Below, in pieces: positions 1-6,906 of a stretch of DNA of 15,565 nucleotides. Location: contig CAJOQC010000152.1 in assembly GCA_905236785.1 (NCBI GenBank), positions 1 to 15,565 on the forward strand, in the 5' to 3' direction. Every line of letters begins with the position of its first letter. Positions within the stretch are counted from its first letter, which is position 1. Below the pieces are notes generated by a model. The model was not told the origin of the DNA. It searched no databases and saw only the letters and a program-made list of their open reading frames with translations. The DNA is from an uncultured Selenomonadaceae bacterium (lineage in GTDB: Bacteria > Bacillota > Negativicutes > Selenomonadales > Selenomonadaceae). Made by a program: the position numbers and the translations under genes.

Positions 1-635
1 TTATATAAATTAAACACGCCGTAATATTGTTCGGGGGTGATGGCCGATTGAGTGCCTTCGCCATGTTCGTAATCGTAGCCCAAATAATACATGGGGACAT
101 GGGGCTTTTTGCGGCTGTCCTCAATTACTTTCGGGATACTGCCCACCGTTTCCGTCGTGTCTTTTATTTGCCAAAAGCAACGGGTCAACTTGTGGGCGGC
201 GGCATCAATCCGCCGTTGATTGAAATTGTTGGCGGCGGTTTGATATTTTTCGCCGAACTGGAAAAAATCAAGACCGATATAAATTGTCTGCGGCTTATGG
301 ATTTTGTAGGCCAAGCGCAAATACTCCCGCATTTCTTTTAGGGGCAGGCTCACCGCGCCGAAGTTGTAAATTTTTTTGTTCTCTTCGCCGGGGAAGTCGG
401 GGCTTAGCCCCACAAACACGCGGCTTGAGCCGATAAAGAAAATATCCGGCTTAACCCGCCCGTATTCGTAGGGTTTTGATATTTCAAACTGAATTTCCTT
501 ATAATTGTTAAACCCCGCAAACACCGGGCAACCCCAAATATTCACGGGGTCTATGATTGCCGCGGCAACGACGAAAAGCGCAAAAAACAACGCCGTAAGC
601 CCTAAGATAAGCCGCGTTATACATCGGTAACCCAT
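1..635 (-). CDS. SGNH/AlgJ-like membrane-anchored protein (partial, 3' end beyond window)
   Basis: An open frame runs from an ATG at 635 to the window edge without a stop, giving 211 codons. The start is chosen because GAGGTG lies about 7 bases upstream; an in-frame ATG at 647 has no ribosome binding site. Residues about 8-28 form a hydrophobic signal anchor. After it comes a beta-strand plus GSSR (IFFIGSSR, residues about 66-72), matching the block I nucleophile region of SGNH-type hydrolases and of AlgJ/AlgX-like polysaccharide O-acetyltransferases. It starts 33 bases after an MBOAT gene on the same strand, the usual arrangement in polysaccharide O-acetylation loci, where the MBOAT brings the acyl group across the membrane and the SGNH protein transfers it. 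The Asp-x-x-His block expected near the C-terminus lies outside the window, so the catalytic assignment is inferred. Family call likely; exact role uncertain. Confidence 0.75.
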   Translation of the reverse strand, partial: MGYRCITRLILGLTALFFALFVVAAAIIDPVNIWGCPVFAGFNNYKEIQFEISKPYEYGRVKPDIFFIGSSRVFVGLSPDFPGEENKKIYNFGAVSLPLKEMREYLRLAYKIHKPQTIYIGLDFFQFGEKYQTAANNFNQRRIDAAAHKLTRCFWQIKDTTETVGSIPKVIEDSRKKPHVPMYYLGYDYEHGEGTQSAITPEQYYGVFNLY

Positions 636-668
636 TAAACACCTCATACTGATTTGAAAGTAAGAGTA

Positions 669-2069
669 TCAAAATTGAAAATATAAAAACTCCGTGGCTC
701 GATTTAGAAACAGGAGGGAAACGGCAAACATAACAGCCGCCGCTGTTGCCCACAGAAGAGCAACGCTTTTTCGTGCAGGATTGAGTTTTTCCGTTATCCT
801 CACGGGGTTGGGGCAAAAGTACAGCAATATCAAGAGCAAAAGAAGCACCGATATTTTGAACGCGCCATCCGTCGGCAAGGAAATATTGTCTGCGTTAAAC
901 AAGGCTTTCGTAAGAGCAAAGGCGTCGGATATATTTTCGGAGCGAAATATCATCAGGCTAAAGTTAAAACTCAAAAAAGTCAGCAGGACGCAGAAAAAAA
1001 TCGGCAAATCAATCTTTAATTTGCGCCAAAGATTATTGATTATAAGGTACACCCCGTTTAACGCGCCCCAAAGGATAAACGTCCACCCCGCGCCATGCCA
1101 AAAGCCGATTATGGTCATGCACAAGAACAAATTTCGCATTTTTGCAAATTCGCCATGACGGTTGCCGCCCATGGGTATATAGAGGTATTCCCGCACCCAT
1201 GACGAAAGGCTCATGTGCCAACGTCGCCAAAAGTCGATTATGCTTTTTGATTGGTAAGGGGAATCAAAATTTACGGGGAATTTAAGGTTGAACAACAGCC
1301 CCAAGCCTATGGCCATTTCGCTGTAGCCGGAAAAATCAAAATAAAGCTCTAAGGTGTACGCCACCGAACCAATCCAGCCGTCGGCAAAACTTGCGCCATG
1401 AGCGTTTGAAAACACGGCATTTGCCCATGGCGCGATGCTGTCGGCGATAATGACCTTCTTAAACAAGCCCATAATGAAAAGCGTCAGCCCCAAAGCAATA
1501 TTTTTGGCGTTTGGCACATAATTTTTGATGTCCGCAAACTGCGGCATCATTTCGCGGTAACTTATGATAGGCCCTGCTATAAGGTGGGGGAATATGGTGA
1601 CAAATTCGCAGTAAACGAGAAAATCCGTCGGCTGTGTTTCCCCTCGGTAAACGTCGATTAAATATGCCGTTTGCGTGAAGGTAAAAAAGGATATGCCCAA
1701 GGGGAGGATTATTTGCGGCACGGTCAAAATTTCGCCGCCCACTTGGTTTATTGTTTCGGCAAAAAAAGCCGTGTACTTAAAAAAGCCCAACAGCAAGAGG
1801 TTGCCCGCAATGCCGCAGACAAGTTCCTTTTTGCCCCGGTTGCCTTTTTCTTTGGCGGCGGCTATGAATTTGCCCGCGAAAAAATTAAATACTATCGAAA
1901 AAAAGAGCAAAGGCACATAGCGAAAATCCCACGCGCCGTAAAAGACGAAGGAGGCCGCGACTATAAAAAACACCGCCGCCTTTTGGCCGAAAAACTTAAA
2001 AGTGCCGAAAAAGCCGAAAAAAGCTACGGGCAAAAACAGCAAAATAAATTCGTAGGAGTTAAATAGCAT
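669..2069 (-). CDS. MBOAT family O-acyltransferase (AlgI/DltB-like)
   Basis: A 466-residue polytopic membrane protein beginning MLFNSYEFILLFLPV, the classic N-terminus of AlgI-type membrane-bound O-acyltransferases, and close to the usual family length (460-520). Diagnostic motifs are ILPLGISFFTFT (about 121-132), DFWRRWHMSLSSW (279-291) and IGFWHGAGWTFILWG (321-335). His325 in the last one corresponds to the conserved catalytic histidine. Known members move acetyl or other acyl groups across the cytoplasmic membrane to modify exported polysaccharides (alginate, cellulose, peptidoglycan) or teichoic acid. The gene lies between a sugar-binding lipoprotein gene (2-base gap) and an SGNH-like gene (33-base gap), so the three are probably one transcript. 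The start region has only a weak GGTAGAG-like ribosome binding site inside the end of the upstream gene, suggesting translational coupling. The acceptor glycan cannot be told from this window. Confidence 0.93.
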   Translation of the reverse strand: MLFNSYEFILLFLPVAFFGFFGTFKFFGQKAAVFFIVAASFVFYGAWDFRYVPLLFFSIVFNFFAGKFIAAAKEKGNRGKKELVCGIAGNLLLLGFFKYTAFFAETINQVGGEILTVPQIILPLGISFFTFTQTAYLIDVYRGETQPTDFLVYCEFVTIFPHLIAGPIISYREMMPQFADIKNYVPNAKNIALGLTLFIMGLFKKVIIADSIAPWANAVFSNAHGASFADGWIGSVAYTLELYFDFSGYSEMAIGLGLLFNLKFPVNFDSPYQSKSIIDFWRRWHMSLSSWVREYLYIPMGGNRHGEFAKMRNLFLCMTIIGFWHGAGWTFILWGALNGVYLIINNLWRKLKIDLPIFFCVLLTFLSFNFSLMIFRSENISDAFALTKALFNADNISLPTDGAFKISVLLLLLILLYFCPNPVRITEKLNPARKSVALLWATAAAVMFAVSLLFLNRATEFLYFQF

Positions 2070-2071
2070 AT

Positions 2072-3085
2072 TTACTCTACCACATTAAGATTGCCGCTGT
2101 CGATGACGTAGGGTACGCACAGATAGGATGGCACCGTCACCGCGCCGTTGTTGTAGGTGGATACGTCGTTGATGTCAGGTTGCGTCCCTTCCACCACGGC
2201 TTTTATCATACGCACGCATTTTGCCGTCAAGTCGGCGGGGTTCTTGTAAATCGTAATGCTTTGCCGCCCGTCGGCGATATTTTGCAACGCTTCTTTGTCC
2301 GCATCTTGCCCGGTGATAACGGGTTGCGCGCCGCCGTAGGATTCGGCAAGGGAGTTTATTATTGCCCCGGCCACGCCGTCGTTCGGCGAAAGAACGGCGT
2401 TAAGCTCCGCGCCGTCGGCGTAGTGAGCGGCGAGCAAATTATCCATTCGCGCTTTGGCGTTTTGCGGATTCCAGTCTTTCACGGCTACGCTGTTAAAATC
2501 CTTTTCCCCGGAGGGGCAAACAAGTTGCCCGTTGTTAAAGTACGGCTCTAAAACTTTCATTGCCCCTTCAAAGAACAAATGGGCGTTGTTGTCCGCAGGG
2601 TCGCCGGCGAAAACTTCGATGTTATAGCTTCCTTCGCCGCTTTTTAGGTTGAGGGCGGCTTCTATGTATTCCCCCATGGCCTCGCCGATGCCCGCATTGT
2701 CAAAGGATGCATAATAGCTTACGGCATCGCTGCCCATTATCAAACGGTCGTAGGCGATAACGGGAATGTTTTCCTCTTTGGCAGTCTTTAGAACGTTCGC
2801 GAGGGCGCTTGAATCCACCGCGCCTATCACCAAACACCCCGGCGCAGAATCAATCATATCTTCAACGTCCTTTTCTTGCGCCGCCGCAGTGTCGGCAAAT
2901 TTTAGCGTTACGGCAAAACCTTCCTTTTCCAAGGCCGTTTTTATGGTTTCGCCGTTCCTTTGCCAGCTCGGCGACGAATTGGCAAAACTCACCGCGACGG
3001 TTTTCTTCGTCGCGGCCTCGTTGCCGCAACCCGCCGCAAAAACAAGCGAAAACAGCAAAAACAGGGTCAAAAAAAACTTTTTCAT
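2072..3085 (-). CDS. ChvE-like sugar-binding lipoprotein (periplasmic-binding protein type 1)
   Basis: A 337-residue protein with a lipoprotein signal: basic MKK, hydrophobic core, then AAGC with Cys20 as the probable lipidated residue. The mature part has the two-lobed sugar-binding fold of the ChvE/multiple-monosaccharide-binding group. Visible landmarks are VAVSFANSSPSWQRN near the N-terminus, IPVIAYDRLI (hinge strand and ligand region), IEVFAGDPADNNAHLFFEGAM, LSPNDGVAGAI and VITGQDADKEA. These proteins bind aldoses such as galactose, xylose or glucose and deliver them to an ABC importer or a chemoreceptor. No permease or ATPase gene is next to it here. Instead an MBOAT gene follows after 2 bases and a chemoreceptor gene lies upstream on the same strand behind a terminator. 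GGGAG about 10 bases before the ATG supports the start. Ligand unknown. Confidence 0.9.
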   Translation of the reverse strand: MKKFFLTLFLLFSLVFAAGCGNEAATKKTVAVSFANSSPSWQRNGETIKTALEKEGFAVTLKFADTAAAQEKDVEDMIDSAPGCLVIGAVDSSALANVLKTAKEENIPVIAYDRLIMGSDAVSYYASFDNAGIGEAMGEYIEAALNLKSGEGSYNIEVFAGDPADNNAHLFFEGAMKVLEPYFNNGQLVCPSGEKDFNSVAVKDWNPQNAKARMDNLLAAHYADGAELNAVLSPNDGVAGAIINSLAESYGGAQPVITGQDADKEALQNIADGRQSITIYKNPADLTAKCVRMIKAVVEGTQPDINDVSTYNNGAVTVPSYLCVPYVIDSGNLNVVE

Positions 3086-3105
3086 AAAAGCAAAACTCCC
3101 GTGAA

Positions 3106-3120
3106 AACATACGTTATGTT
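3106..3120. promoter_or_regulatory. Perfect inverted repeat AACATA-CGT-TATGTT, possible operator
   Basis: Two exact 6-base arms with a 3-base centre lie about 21 bases upstream of the lipoprotein gene start, directly after the chemoreceptor terminator. The position fits an operator or a short leader stem. No regulator is known for it, and no convincing promoter hexamers were found beside it. Confidence 0.3.
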
Positions 3121-3161
3121 CTTTTTTCTTATTCTTTTTTGAAAAAAGAATAAGAAAAAAG
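3121..3161 (-). terminator. A/T-rich 20-bp perfect hairpin terminator after chemoreceptor gene
   Basis: Positions 3121-3140 and 3142-3161 are exact reverse complements around a single G. Both arms are almost purely A/T with T- and A-runs, so it can act in either direction. It begins 32 bases past the chemoreceptor stop codon and separates that gene from the lipoprotein gene. A stem this poor in G/C is weak thermally but long, so partial read-through is possible. Confidence 0.7.
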
Positions 3162-3162
3162 A

Positions 3163-3183
3163 AAGAGAAAAAGAAAAGAAGTA
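3163..3183 (-). repeat. 21-base pyrimidine motif, copy 1 (second copy after floA)
   Basis: On the minus strand this reads T followed by ACTTCTTTTCTTTTTCTCTT, and it lies between the chemoreceptor stop codon and the terminator hairpin. The identical 21 bases occur on the plus strand at 13842-13862 between floA and its terminator. A short tandem GAAGTATTA (3178-3186 and 3187-3195) adjoins it and runs into the stop codon. Confidence 0.75.
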
Positions 3184-3192
3184 TTAGAAGTA

Positions 3193-4896
3193 TTACAATT
3201 TGAATTTTGCGGCGGAGGCTGTGAGTTCGTTGGCAAGGTCGGCCAAACGGCGGCTGGCGGCGGCTATTTCGTCCATGGAGGCCGATTGTTCTTCCGTTGC
3301 CGCCGATACGGATTCTGTTTCGGCGGACACGCCTTTGCCCGCTTGATTGATGCCTTCCATCAAGTTTACGATGGCCTCGGCCTTTTCGGTGGAGAGTTTG
3401 GCATCCGCCAAAATATCCTCGGCGTGGCGGTTTAGCCCTTCGACGGCATCGGCAATTTTGGCGAAAGCGTCGCCGGCCTTGGACACGACGACTTTGCCGC
3501 TTTCAACGTCCTCTTTGCCCTTTTGCATACGTTCCACGGCCTGTTCCGTTTCCTGTTGAATTGCGCTTATGAGGGCGACAATTTTTTGCGCTGCCAACCC
3601 CGATCCTTCCGCAAGTTTTCGCACTTCGTCCGCCACAACGGCAAAACCTTTGCCCGCTTCCCCGGCACGGGCGGCTTCAATGGCGGCGTTAAGGGACAGC
3701 AAATTTGTTTCTTCGGCGATGCCGCTTATGGTGTCGCTGATTTCGCCTATTTCGTTGGAGCGGTCGGCAAGGCTTTGGATGACGTTGGCCGAATTGGTGA
3801 CGGACTCGGCTATTTGCCCCATTTGATTGACTGCGCCCGCTATGGCCTCGCGCCCCGCCTTGGCGATTTGCTCCACGTTTCTGGCCGATTCGGCGGATTC
3901 CGTGGCTTTTTGAGCAAAACCTTTAAGACTCACGGCCATATCATGAATATCGCGGGTGGAGGCGTTCACGGACTCGCCCTGCCGCCCCGCGCTTTCCGCC
4001 ATATTGCCTATTGACATGGCGACTTGTTGGGTGGCGGTGGCGGATTGCCCCGCGTTTTCGTTTAACTGTGCCGCAAAGGCGGAAACGTCGGCGGCGGTTT
4101 TTTGAATGTTTTGGATAAGCCCCCGCAAATTCGCTATGGTGTCCGCATACGCGCCGGTGAGTACGCCGAACTCGTCGTTGCCCTGGGGCTTGGCCTCCAC
4201 CGTCAAATTTCCGGCGGCTACTTCCTTCGATACGTTCATGAGATATTGAACGGAATTATAAATGGAGTTGCTGAGGTATTTTGCCACCAAGAAAGACAGG
4301 ACAAGGACAAGCAAAATTTCCGCCGAAAGGGTTATCCGCGCCGCGCTGTAACTGCTTGCGGCAGCGGTGTTTTCTTCGTGAATGAAATCTTTTCTGTTAT
4401 CGAGCAATTTTTCAAGTTGCACGCTGATGTCGGCGTATTTTTTGCCGCTTGATTCTAAGAGTTGCAGCGCCTCTTCCCTTTGGCCGCTCTTGGCAAGCAA
4501 AGTCACTTGTGCGGAAATTTTCTTGTATTCGTTCCATTCCGCAAGCATGGCCTTTAAGTCATCCGCCGCCTGCCCCGTCAATCGTTTTTCGGCGGCGGCG
4601 AAAATTATGTCAAGCTGGTCGGCAAGTTTCTTCGTGGATTGGGCGGCATGAATCCTGTCGGGCAGGGACACGGCAGTGGCAACGGCGTATTCGCCTTGCC
4701 GGTAGTCGGCAAGGCGGGTGTTGCTTTCGGCCGCTGCCAACGCCGCCGACAAATGCTCGGACGAAATGCGAAGCGCGCCGTCGTTTATTTTGCCCAAAGA
4801 ATACAGGGAAAACACGCCGCCCGCCGCGAAAACCGCAATCATTATGCCAAAGACAACAAACAATTTCTGCTTTATGCTAAGTTCATTCAAACCCAT
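3193..4896 (-). CDS. Methyl-accepting chemotaxis protein
   Basis: A 567-residue transmembrane chemoreceptor. Order: first membrane helix (about 11-31), extracytoplasmic four-helix-bundle-like sensor rich in Ala/Leu/Lys heptads (about 35-185), second membrane helix (about 188-206), HAMP linker (about 207-260), then a long signalling coiled coil. Its hairpin tip is [20 protein letters not shown] (385-404) followed by [26 protein letters not shown], the CheA/CheW-binding signature. The open frame continues upstream to 5400, but that part runs antisense to rmlD and is not receptor-like. GGAGGG lies just 2 bases before the ATG at 4896, an unusually short gap; a TTG two codons later (4890) has an 8-base gap and may be the real start. 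It ends in FKL with no CheR-tethering pentapeptide. Ligand unknown, but the next gene encodes a sugar-binding lipoprotein. Confidence 0.95.
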   Translation of the reverse strand: MGLNELSIKQKLFVVFGIMIAVFAAGGVFSLYSLGKINDGALRISSEHLSAALAAAESNTRLADYRQGEYAVATAVSLPDRIHAAQSTKKLADQLDIIFAAAEKRLTGQAADDLKAMLAEWNEYKKISAQVTLLAKSGQREEALQLLESSGKKYADISVQLEKLLDNRKDFIHEENTAAASSYSAARITLSAEILLVLVLSFLVAKYLSNSIYNSVQYLMNVSKEVAAGNLTVEAKPQGNDEFGVLTGAYADTIANLRGLIQNIQKTAADVSAFAAQLNENAGQSATATQQVAMSIGNMAESAGRQGESVNASTRDIHDMAVSLKGFAQKATESAESARNVEQIAKAGREAIAGAVNQMGQIAESVTNSANVIQSLADRSNEIGEISDTISGIAEETNLLSLNAAIEAARAGEAGKGFAVVADEVRKLAEGSGLAAQKIVALISAIQQETEQAVERMQKGKEDVESGKVVVSKAGDAFAKIADAVEGLNRHAEDILADAKLSTEKAEAIVNLMEGINQAGKGVSAETESVSAATEEQSASMDEIAAASRRLADLANELTASAAKFKL

Positions 4897-4921
4897 GCCC
4901 TCCAAAACATCAGCGTATATT

Positions 4922-4935
4922 TTGCAAATTTGCAA
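4922..4935. promoter_or_regulatory. Perfect 14-base palindrome TTGCAAATTTGCAA, possible operator
   Basis: This fully self-complementary sequence is in the divergent region, 26 bases upstream of the chemoreceptor start and overlapping the -35 candidate for rmlD. The location suits a dimeric repressor acting on one or both genes. No regulator can be named. Confidence 0.4.
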
Positions 4936-4950
4936 TGATAACTTTATATT
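4922..4950 (+). promoter_or_regulatory. Candidate sigma-A promoter for rmlD-like gene
   Basis: TTGCAA (4922-4927), a 17-base spacer, and TATATT (4945-4950). The predicted start near 4957 gives a leader of about 115 bases to the rmlD start, and this leader contains the hairpin at 4969-5010. The hexamers are good but not consensus. Confidence 0.45.
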
Positions 4951-4954
4951 ATGG

Positions 4955-5010
4955 AAAAAAACAAAAAATCCTGCCCGGCGCAAGAAAAAAAGTAAAATTT
5001 TGCGGCAGGA
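4955..5010 (-). terminator. Terminator-like hairpin with T-tract facing the chemoreceptor gene
   Basis: On the minus strand, TCCTGCC (5010-5004) pairs with GGCAGGA (4975-4969), and GCAA/TTGC extend the stem inside with a bulge. A tract of 6 T, G, 7 T follows (4968-4955). It lies about 60 bases before the chemoreceptor start. It could end antisense transcription from the rmlD side or attenuate the chemoreceptor message. On the plus strand the same hairpin would be in the rmlD leader without a T-tract. Confidence 0.45.
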
Positions 5011-5070
5011 ATAAAAAGACAAAACAACGAATACACTTATTAACGAAACTTTTGTATGAGGAGAATTTTC

Positions 5071-5925
5071 ATGAAGGTATTGGTTACGGGCGTTACCGGT
5101 CAGCTTGGGTTTGACGTTATGCGGGAATTGGCGCGGCGGGACATAGAGGCCGAAGGCGCGACGCGCAAGGATTTTTCTCTTACGGAAAAAGAAAAGGCGC
5201 AAAAATTTATAAAGGACTACCGCCCCGACGTTGTTATTCATTGCGCCGCTTACACGGCGGTGGACAAAGCCGAGGACGAGCCGGAAGTTGCAATGGCGAT
5301 AAACCATGACGGCACGCGTATGTTGGCCGAAATTTGTCGCGACATCGACGCGAAAATGATTTATATAAGCACGGATTACGTCTTTCCGGGGGACGGCCAA
5401 GATTTTTACGAGCCGCCCATGCCCAAAGACCCCAAAAACGTCTACGGCAAATCAAAACTTTTGGGCGAAGAGGCTGTGCAAGAAATTCTTGAAAAATATT
5501 TCATCGTCCGCATCTCATGGGTTTTTGGCATAAACGGCAAAAATTTTGTCCGCACCATGCTAAACCTTGCCGAAACCCACAAGGAACTGACGGTTGTAGC
5601 CGACCAAACAGGTTCGCCCACCTATACCTTTGACCTGTCGCGTTTGCTTGTGGATATGGCCGAGAGCGATAAATACGGAGTGTACCACGCCACCAACGAA
5701 GGGATCTGTTCTTGGGCGGAATTTGCCGAAGAAATTTTCCGCCAAAGCGGCAAAGAGGTAAAAGTGACCCCCGTAACAAGCGACAAATACCCCACCAAGG
5801 CCACGCGGCCGAAAAATTCGCGCTTGAGTAAAAATTCGTTGGACGCGGCGGGCTTTTCCCGTTTGCCCCATTGGAAGGATGCCTTGGGACGGTATCTTAT
5901 CGAACTTTCCACCATGTTGGCGTAA
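5071..5925 (+). CDS. rmlD: dTDP-4-dehydrorhamnose reductase (RmlD-like, extended SDR)
   Basis: A 284-residue NAD(P)H-dependent sugar-nucleotide reductase catalysing the last step of dTDP-L-rhamnose synthesis (dTDP-4-dehydro-L-rhamnose to dTDP-L-rhamnose), a precursor for cell-surface polysaccharides. The Rossmann signature TGVTGQLG is at residues 6-13, the [14 protein letters not shown] block at 55-68, STDYVFPG at 100-107, and the catalytic YxxxK as Tyr125-Gly-Lys-Ser-Lys129. Late conserved blocks include [14 protein letters not shown] (176-189) and a final [11 protein letters not shown]. The ATG at 5071 is chosen because GAGGAGA precedes it by 8 bases; an upstream in-frame ATG at 5056 would overlap that site. 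rmlA, rmlB and rmlC are not adjacent, so the other pathway genes must be elsewhere. It is divergent from the chemoreceptor gene and followed by a hairpin terminator. Confidence 0.9.
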   Translation: MKVLVTGVTGQLGFDVMRELARRDIEAEGATRKDFSLTEKEKAQKFIKDYRPDVVIHCAAYTAVDKAEDEPEVAMAINHDGTRMLAEICRDIDAKMIYISTDYVFPGDGQDFYEPPMPKDPKNVYGKSKLLGEEAVQEILEKYFIVRISWVFGINGKNFVRTMLNLAETHKELTVVADQTGSPTYTFDLSRLLVDMAESDKYGVYHATNEGICSWAEFAEEIFRQSGKEVKVTPVTSDKYPTKATRPKNSRLSKNSLDAAGFSRLPHWKDALGRYLIELSTMLA

Positions 5926-5926
5926 G

Positions 5927-5950
5927 CACCTTTTCGCCTGCGAGAAGGTG
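5927..5950 (+). terminator. Hairpin terminator after rmlD-like gene
   Basis: CACCTTTTCGC pairs with GCGAGAAGGTG (one T-G wobble) starting one base after the stop codon. The downstream T content is weak (TAAATAATTT), so termination may be incomplete, but a new promoter follows at once. Confidence 0.65.
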
Positions 5951-5978
5951 TAAATAATTTCGTCGCCGAAAAATCATA

Positions 5979-6007
5979 TTGCAATTACCGCCTGTTTGTG
6001 ATAATAT
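5979..6007 (+). promoter_or_regulatory. Sigma-A promoter for rpsT
   Basis: TTGCAA (5979-5984), a 17-base spacer, then TAATAT (6002-6007). Predicted start near 6014, giving a leader of about 30 bases to the TTG start codon. Confidence 0.65.
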
Positions 6008-6042
6008 CAGCGAGTTACAGTAACTGCGAGGGGGTGAAGTAT

Positions 6043-6309
6043 TTGCCTAACATAAAAGCATCTGTGCGTAGCGTAAAGACCGACGCGAAACGTCGCCTTA
6101 AAAACGCCGCCGAAAAGACCCGCGCCAAATTGGCCGGCAAAAAAGTGATTGCCGCCGTCAAAAACGGCAACATGGAAGAAGCGAGCGAGTGTTTGCGCTT
6201 GGCCGCCAAAGCCATAGACCAGGCCGCAGCCAACAACGTCATTCACAAAAACGCCGCAGCGCGTAAAAAATCGCGGTTGGCGCGTATGGTGAACACCATA
6301 AAAAAATAA
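6043..6309 (+). CDS. rpsT: 30S ribosomal protein bS20
   Basis: An 88-residue basic protein starting PNIKASVRSVKTDAKRR after the initiator, which matches bacterial bS20 (usually 84-90 residues). bS20 is an early-assembling small-subunit protein that binds the 5' domain and helix 44 of 16S rRNA. The start is a TTG at 6043: GAGGGGGTGA precedes it by the right distance, and the family begins at exactly this point. A longer ATG frame from 5998 would add 15 residues that include the ribosome binding site and is rejected. rpsT commonly uses a TTG start in other bacteria, where it is linked to autogenous control of translation. It is a single-gene unit with its own promoter and a strong terminator. 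Confidence 0.97.
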   Translation: MPNIKASVRSVKTDAKRRLKNAAEKTRAKLAGKKVIAAVKNGNMEEASECLRLAAKAIDQAAANNVIHKNAAARKKSRLARMVNTIKK

Positions 6310-6315
6310 AATTTT

Positions 6316-6361
6316 AGCTCTTTAAGAAGACAGAGGTTTTCTTGAAGGGCTTATTTTTTTT
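6316..6361 (+). terminator. Strong intrinsic terminator of rpsT
   Basis: AGCTCTTTAAGAA (6316-6328) pairs with TTCTTGAAGGGCT (6339-6351), 13 pairs with two G-U wobbles, followed by TA and eight T. It starts 6 bases past the rpsT stop codon. Confidence 0.92.
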
Positions 6362-6394
6362 GCAGGGATTTTATTTTTTCGTGTCGAATTTGAT

Positions 6395-6577
6395 TTAAGG
6401 GCATCTCTAAAAACTCGCTTAATGAATTTTTATTCATGGATAAGCGTGAAATCCCTCCGCCGCTTCGTAGCACCTCCCCAAGAGGGGAGGCTTGGATTGC
6501 GACTTTTATAGCCTCCCCTGAAAGGGGAGGTGGCAGCCCGCAGGGCTGACGGAGGGAGTTTTTAGAGGTTGCCTTAA
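6395..6577. mobile_element. MITE-like element, 175 bases, flanked by TTAA
   Basis: The ends 6399-6416 and 6556-6573 are inverted repeats (CTCTAAAAACTC at the left, GAGTTTTTAGAG at the right, with a few mismatches outermost). Both sides are flanked by TTAA (6395-6398 and 6574-6577), consistent with a target duplication of the YTAR kind known for the IS5 subgroup. It carries no gene. Inside are a hairpin (6416-6446) and a nested set: TCCCTCCG/CGGAGGGA (6452-6459, 6550-6557), CACCTCCCC/GGGGAGGTG (6471-6479, 6524-6532), and local stems at 6473-6490, 6512-6530 and 6534-6548. This is an immobile passenger presumably moved by a transposase in trans. It fills most of the gap between the rpsT terminator and the next gene. 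Confidence 0.8.
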
Positions 6578-6618
6578 TACACATACCCCCAAATTTAATC
6601 ATAAAGGAGCGGGCGCAA

Positions 6619-6906
6619 ATGAAGAAAAACATGAAATTATTCGTCGTGCTGAAATTGGAATACGGCGCGGGGGAAGAAAACGTCTTTTCGGAAATACTCC
6701 ACATAACAAGCAGCAAAAGCACCGCCGAAACTTTTAAGCTGCACTATGAGGAAGAATTGGCGGAAGAAATCCACAAGGCCCACAGCGGGCGTTGGGTGTC
6801 CGTGCAAATGCACCAAAGCATAGTGCAGCTTGACGATGAGATTATCGCCCCCGACATATTTGTTCGCTTTGTGGGGGACAAAACAATGAAAGAGAAATTT
6901 GAATGA
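6619..6906 (+). CDS. Small protein of unknown function, translationally coupled to uvrA
   Basis: A 95-residue frame preceded by AAAGGAG at 9-10 base spacing. Its TGA overlaps the uvrA start as ATGA, a classic coupling arrangement. I do not recognise the family. The protein has no membrane segment, signal or cysteine. It starts with a beta-like stretch ([12 protein letters not shown]), has an acidic, probably helical middle ([20 protein letters not shown]), then a second hydrophobic strand pattern ([14 protein letters not shown]) and DIFVRFVGD near the end, suggesting a small alpha/beta fold. Clear ribosome binding site, coding-like composition and overlap with uvrA argue that it is real. The obvious guess of a DNA-repair accessory rests only on gene position. 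Confidence 0.8.
   Translation: MKKNMKLFVVLKLEYGAGEENVFSEILHITSSKSTAETFKLHYEEELAEEIHKAHSGRWVSVQMHQSIVQLDDEIIAPDIFVRFVGDKTMKEKFE

Noticed and set aside
27..341. 104-codon plus-strand frame at the left edge
   Set aside because: Antisense to the partial SGNH gene, which has a clear family motif and ribosome site.
508..816. 102-codon minus-strand frame spanning the MBOAT end and the SGNH gene start
   Set aside because: Its frame differs from both real genes. The true SGNH frame starts at 635 with a ribosome site and stays open to the window edge.
1671..2066. Plus-strand frames of 131 and 81 codons over the MBOAT gene
   Set aside because: Lys/Arg-rich shadows of membrane codons read backwards; no start signals.
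4897..5400. N-terminal extension of the chemoreceptor open frame by about 168 residues
   Set aside because: It lies antisense to rmlD, has no receptor features and passes through the intergenic hairpin. The membrane helix expected at the N-terminus starts only after 4896.
6451..6557. Possible CRISPR-like repeats in the CCTCCCC/GGGGAGG cluster
   Set aside because: The copies are inverted stems within one element, not regularly spaced direct repeats with unique spacers, and there are no cas genes.
6351..6722. 123-codon minus-strand frame over the MITE
   Set aside because: It translates inverted-repeat sequence and part of the antisense of the small uvrA-linked gene; no ribosome site.
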